From positions 1 to 64,000 of the forward strand of contig NZ_RWGU01000038.1 in NCBI RefSeq assembly GCF_003944755.1: 64,000 bases of DNA, in the 5' to 3' direction. A model generated the notes under the pieces. That model searched no databases, was not told where the DNA came from, and saw only the letters and a program-made list of their open reading frames with translations. Numbering within the stretch: position 1 is the first letter of the stretch; every line of letters starts with the position of its first letter. Source of the DNA: Rhodovulum robiginosum. Its GTDB lineage: Bacteria; Pseudomonadota; Alphaproteobacteria; Rhodobacterales; Rhodobacteraceae. This document shows positions 63,385 to 64,000 of this stretch, one piece after another. The position numbers and the translations under genes are program-made.

Positions 63385-64000
63385 ATGGCAATGGCCGACG
63401 TGACGGTGATGGGTGCAGGCGTGTTCGGGCTGGCCACGGCCTATGAATGCGCCCGCCGCGGGGCGCGGGTGCGGGTGGTGGAGTGGTACCACGTCGCCGC
63501 CGGCGCCAGCGGCACGCCGGTCGGCGCGCTCTCGCCCCACGTGCCCGAGCGGTGGAACCCGAAAAAGGCGTTCCAGCTGGACAGCCTGTTGATGGCGCAG
63601 GACTTTTGGGACGGGGTCGAGGCGCAATCGGGAATGTCCACCGGCTATGCGCGGCTGGGCCGCTACCAGCCGATCGCCGATGACGCGGCGCTGGCCCGGG
63701 CCGAGGCGAGGGCCGGGGAGGCCGCCGCGCTGTGGCAGCGGCGGGCCGACTGGCGCGTGGTGCCGGCCAAAGCGGCGGGGCCCTTCGCGCCGGCCTCGCC
63801 CACGGGGCTGCTGATCCACGACACGCTGAGCGCGCGCATCGCGCCCCGCGCGGCCTGCGCGGCGCTGGCGCGCGCGGTCGAGGCGCTGGGCGGCGCGGTG
63901 GCGACCGGCGCAGAGGGGCCGGTCGAGGGCAAGGTGATCTGGGCCACCGGGTATCAGGGGCTGGCCGCGCTTTCGGCCGATCTGGGCCGGGCGTTGGGCA
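63385..64000 (+). CDS. FAD-dependent oxidoreductase (MnmC oxidase-like), partial
   Basis: The gene runs off the right end; 205 residues are visible. It starts MAMADVTVMGAGVFGLATAYECARRGARVRVVE, an FAD-binding Rossmann fold (GxGxxG and the terminal Glu), followed by GASGTPVGALSPHVPERWNPKKAFQLDSL, typical of the DAO family. Because it is divergent from mnmD it may supply the oxidase function of MnmC, but other DAO enzymes cannot be excluded. Confidence 0.85.
   Translation, partial: MAMADVTVMGAGVFGLATAYECARRGARVRVVEWYHVAAGASGTPVGALSPHVPERWNPKKAFQLDSLLMAQDFWDGVEAQSGMSTGYARLGRYQPIADDAALARAEARAGEAAALWQRRADWRVVPAKAAGPFAPASPTGLLIHDTLSARIAPRAACAALARAVEALGGAVATGAEGPVEGKVIWATGYQGLAALSADLGRALG

Overview
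The window is chromosomal DNA of a GC-rich alphaproteobacterium, most likely a marine Rhodobacteraceae (roseobacter-type) species. The evidence is the gene content: a DddL-type dimethylsulfoniopropionate lyase, a VPLPA-CTERM exported protein, a LuxR/LuxI pair, an Aap/Bzt amino-acid transporter, an ATP12-type ATPase assembly factor, and a membrane-bound ferritin (mbfA) gene carrying an Irr-box. No rRNA, tRNA, CRISPR array, insertion sequence or prophage was seen.

Layout. 1-15.9 kb holds the end of tuf and the S10-spc-alpha ribosomal supercluster (rpsJ to rplQ, with secY, adk and rpoA), all on the + strand. The cluster is not one smooth operon: terminator-like hairpins sit after rplW, rplP, rpmD and rpsK, and promoter-like sequences precede rpmC, rplO and rpsM. 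A gene for a VPLPA-CTERM surface protein lies between rpmD and rplO with a terminator on each side. 15.9-17.5 kb is a quorum-sensing locus: luxR, luxI and a divergent 55-codon gene that has not been described here before. 17.5-23.1 kb is a housekeeping run (Do-type protease, rarA, crcB, RluA-family synthase, HAD phosphatase, ATP12). 23.3-28.4 kb is a four-gene amino-acid ABC transporter whose second permease carries a coiled-coil insert of about 190 residues. 28.6-32.4 kb holds dddL, a [2Fe-2S] ferredoxin behind a sigma-54-like promoter, sixA, a TetR regulator and Irr-box-controlled mbfA. 32.4-35.4 kb (- strand) is a compact four-gene cassette pairing an arylsulfotransferase-like propeller protein and a PAPS-type sulfotransferase with two small membrane proteins.

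35.5-46.3 kb carries an AEC transporter, fghA, a YaiI-type protein, a membrane coiled-coil protein, a HAD hydrolase, an ornithine cyclodeaminase homologue, an alpha/beta hydrolase, zapE, the accD-folC pair, and tandem CPBP-family membrane proteins. 46.4-51 kb carries ilvD, a lipoprotein, three proteins of unknown function and a PCuAC copper chaperone. 51-55.1 kb has a class A penicillin-binding protein and the glnK-amtB ammonium module. 55.2-64 kb carries an aromatic aminotransferase, sseA, smpB, a DUF4399 protein, trmO, dapA, a soluble lytic transglycosylase, an EamA transporter, and a split MnmC pair (mnmD and a divergent FAD oxidoreductase that runs off the end).

Functional links: translation and secretion dominate the first 16 kb. 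Nitrogen acquisition appears twice (Aap/Bzt transporter; GlnK-AmtB), iron storage is tied to Irr, and cell-wall synthesis and turnover are represented by a penicillin-binding protein and Slt. All family assignments come from reading the sequence; no searches were run.
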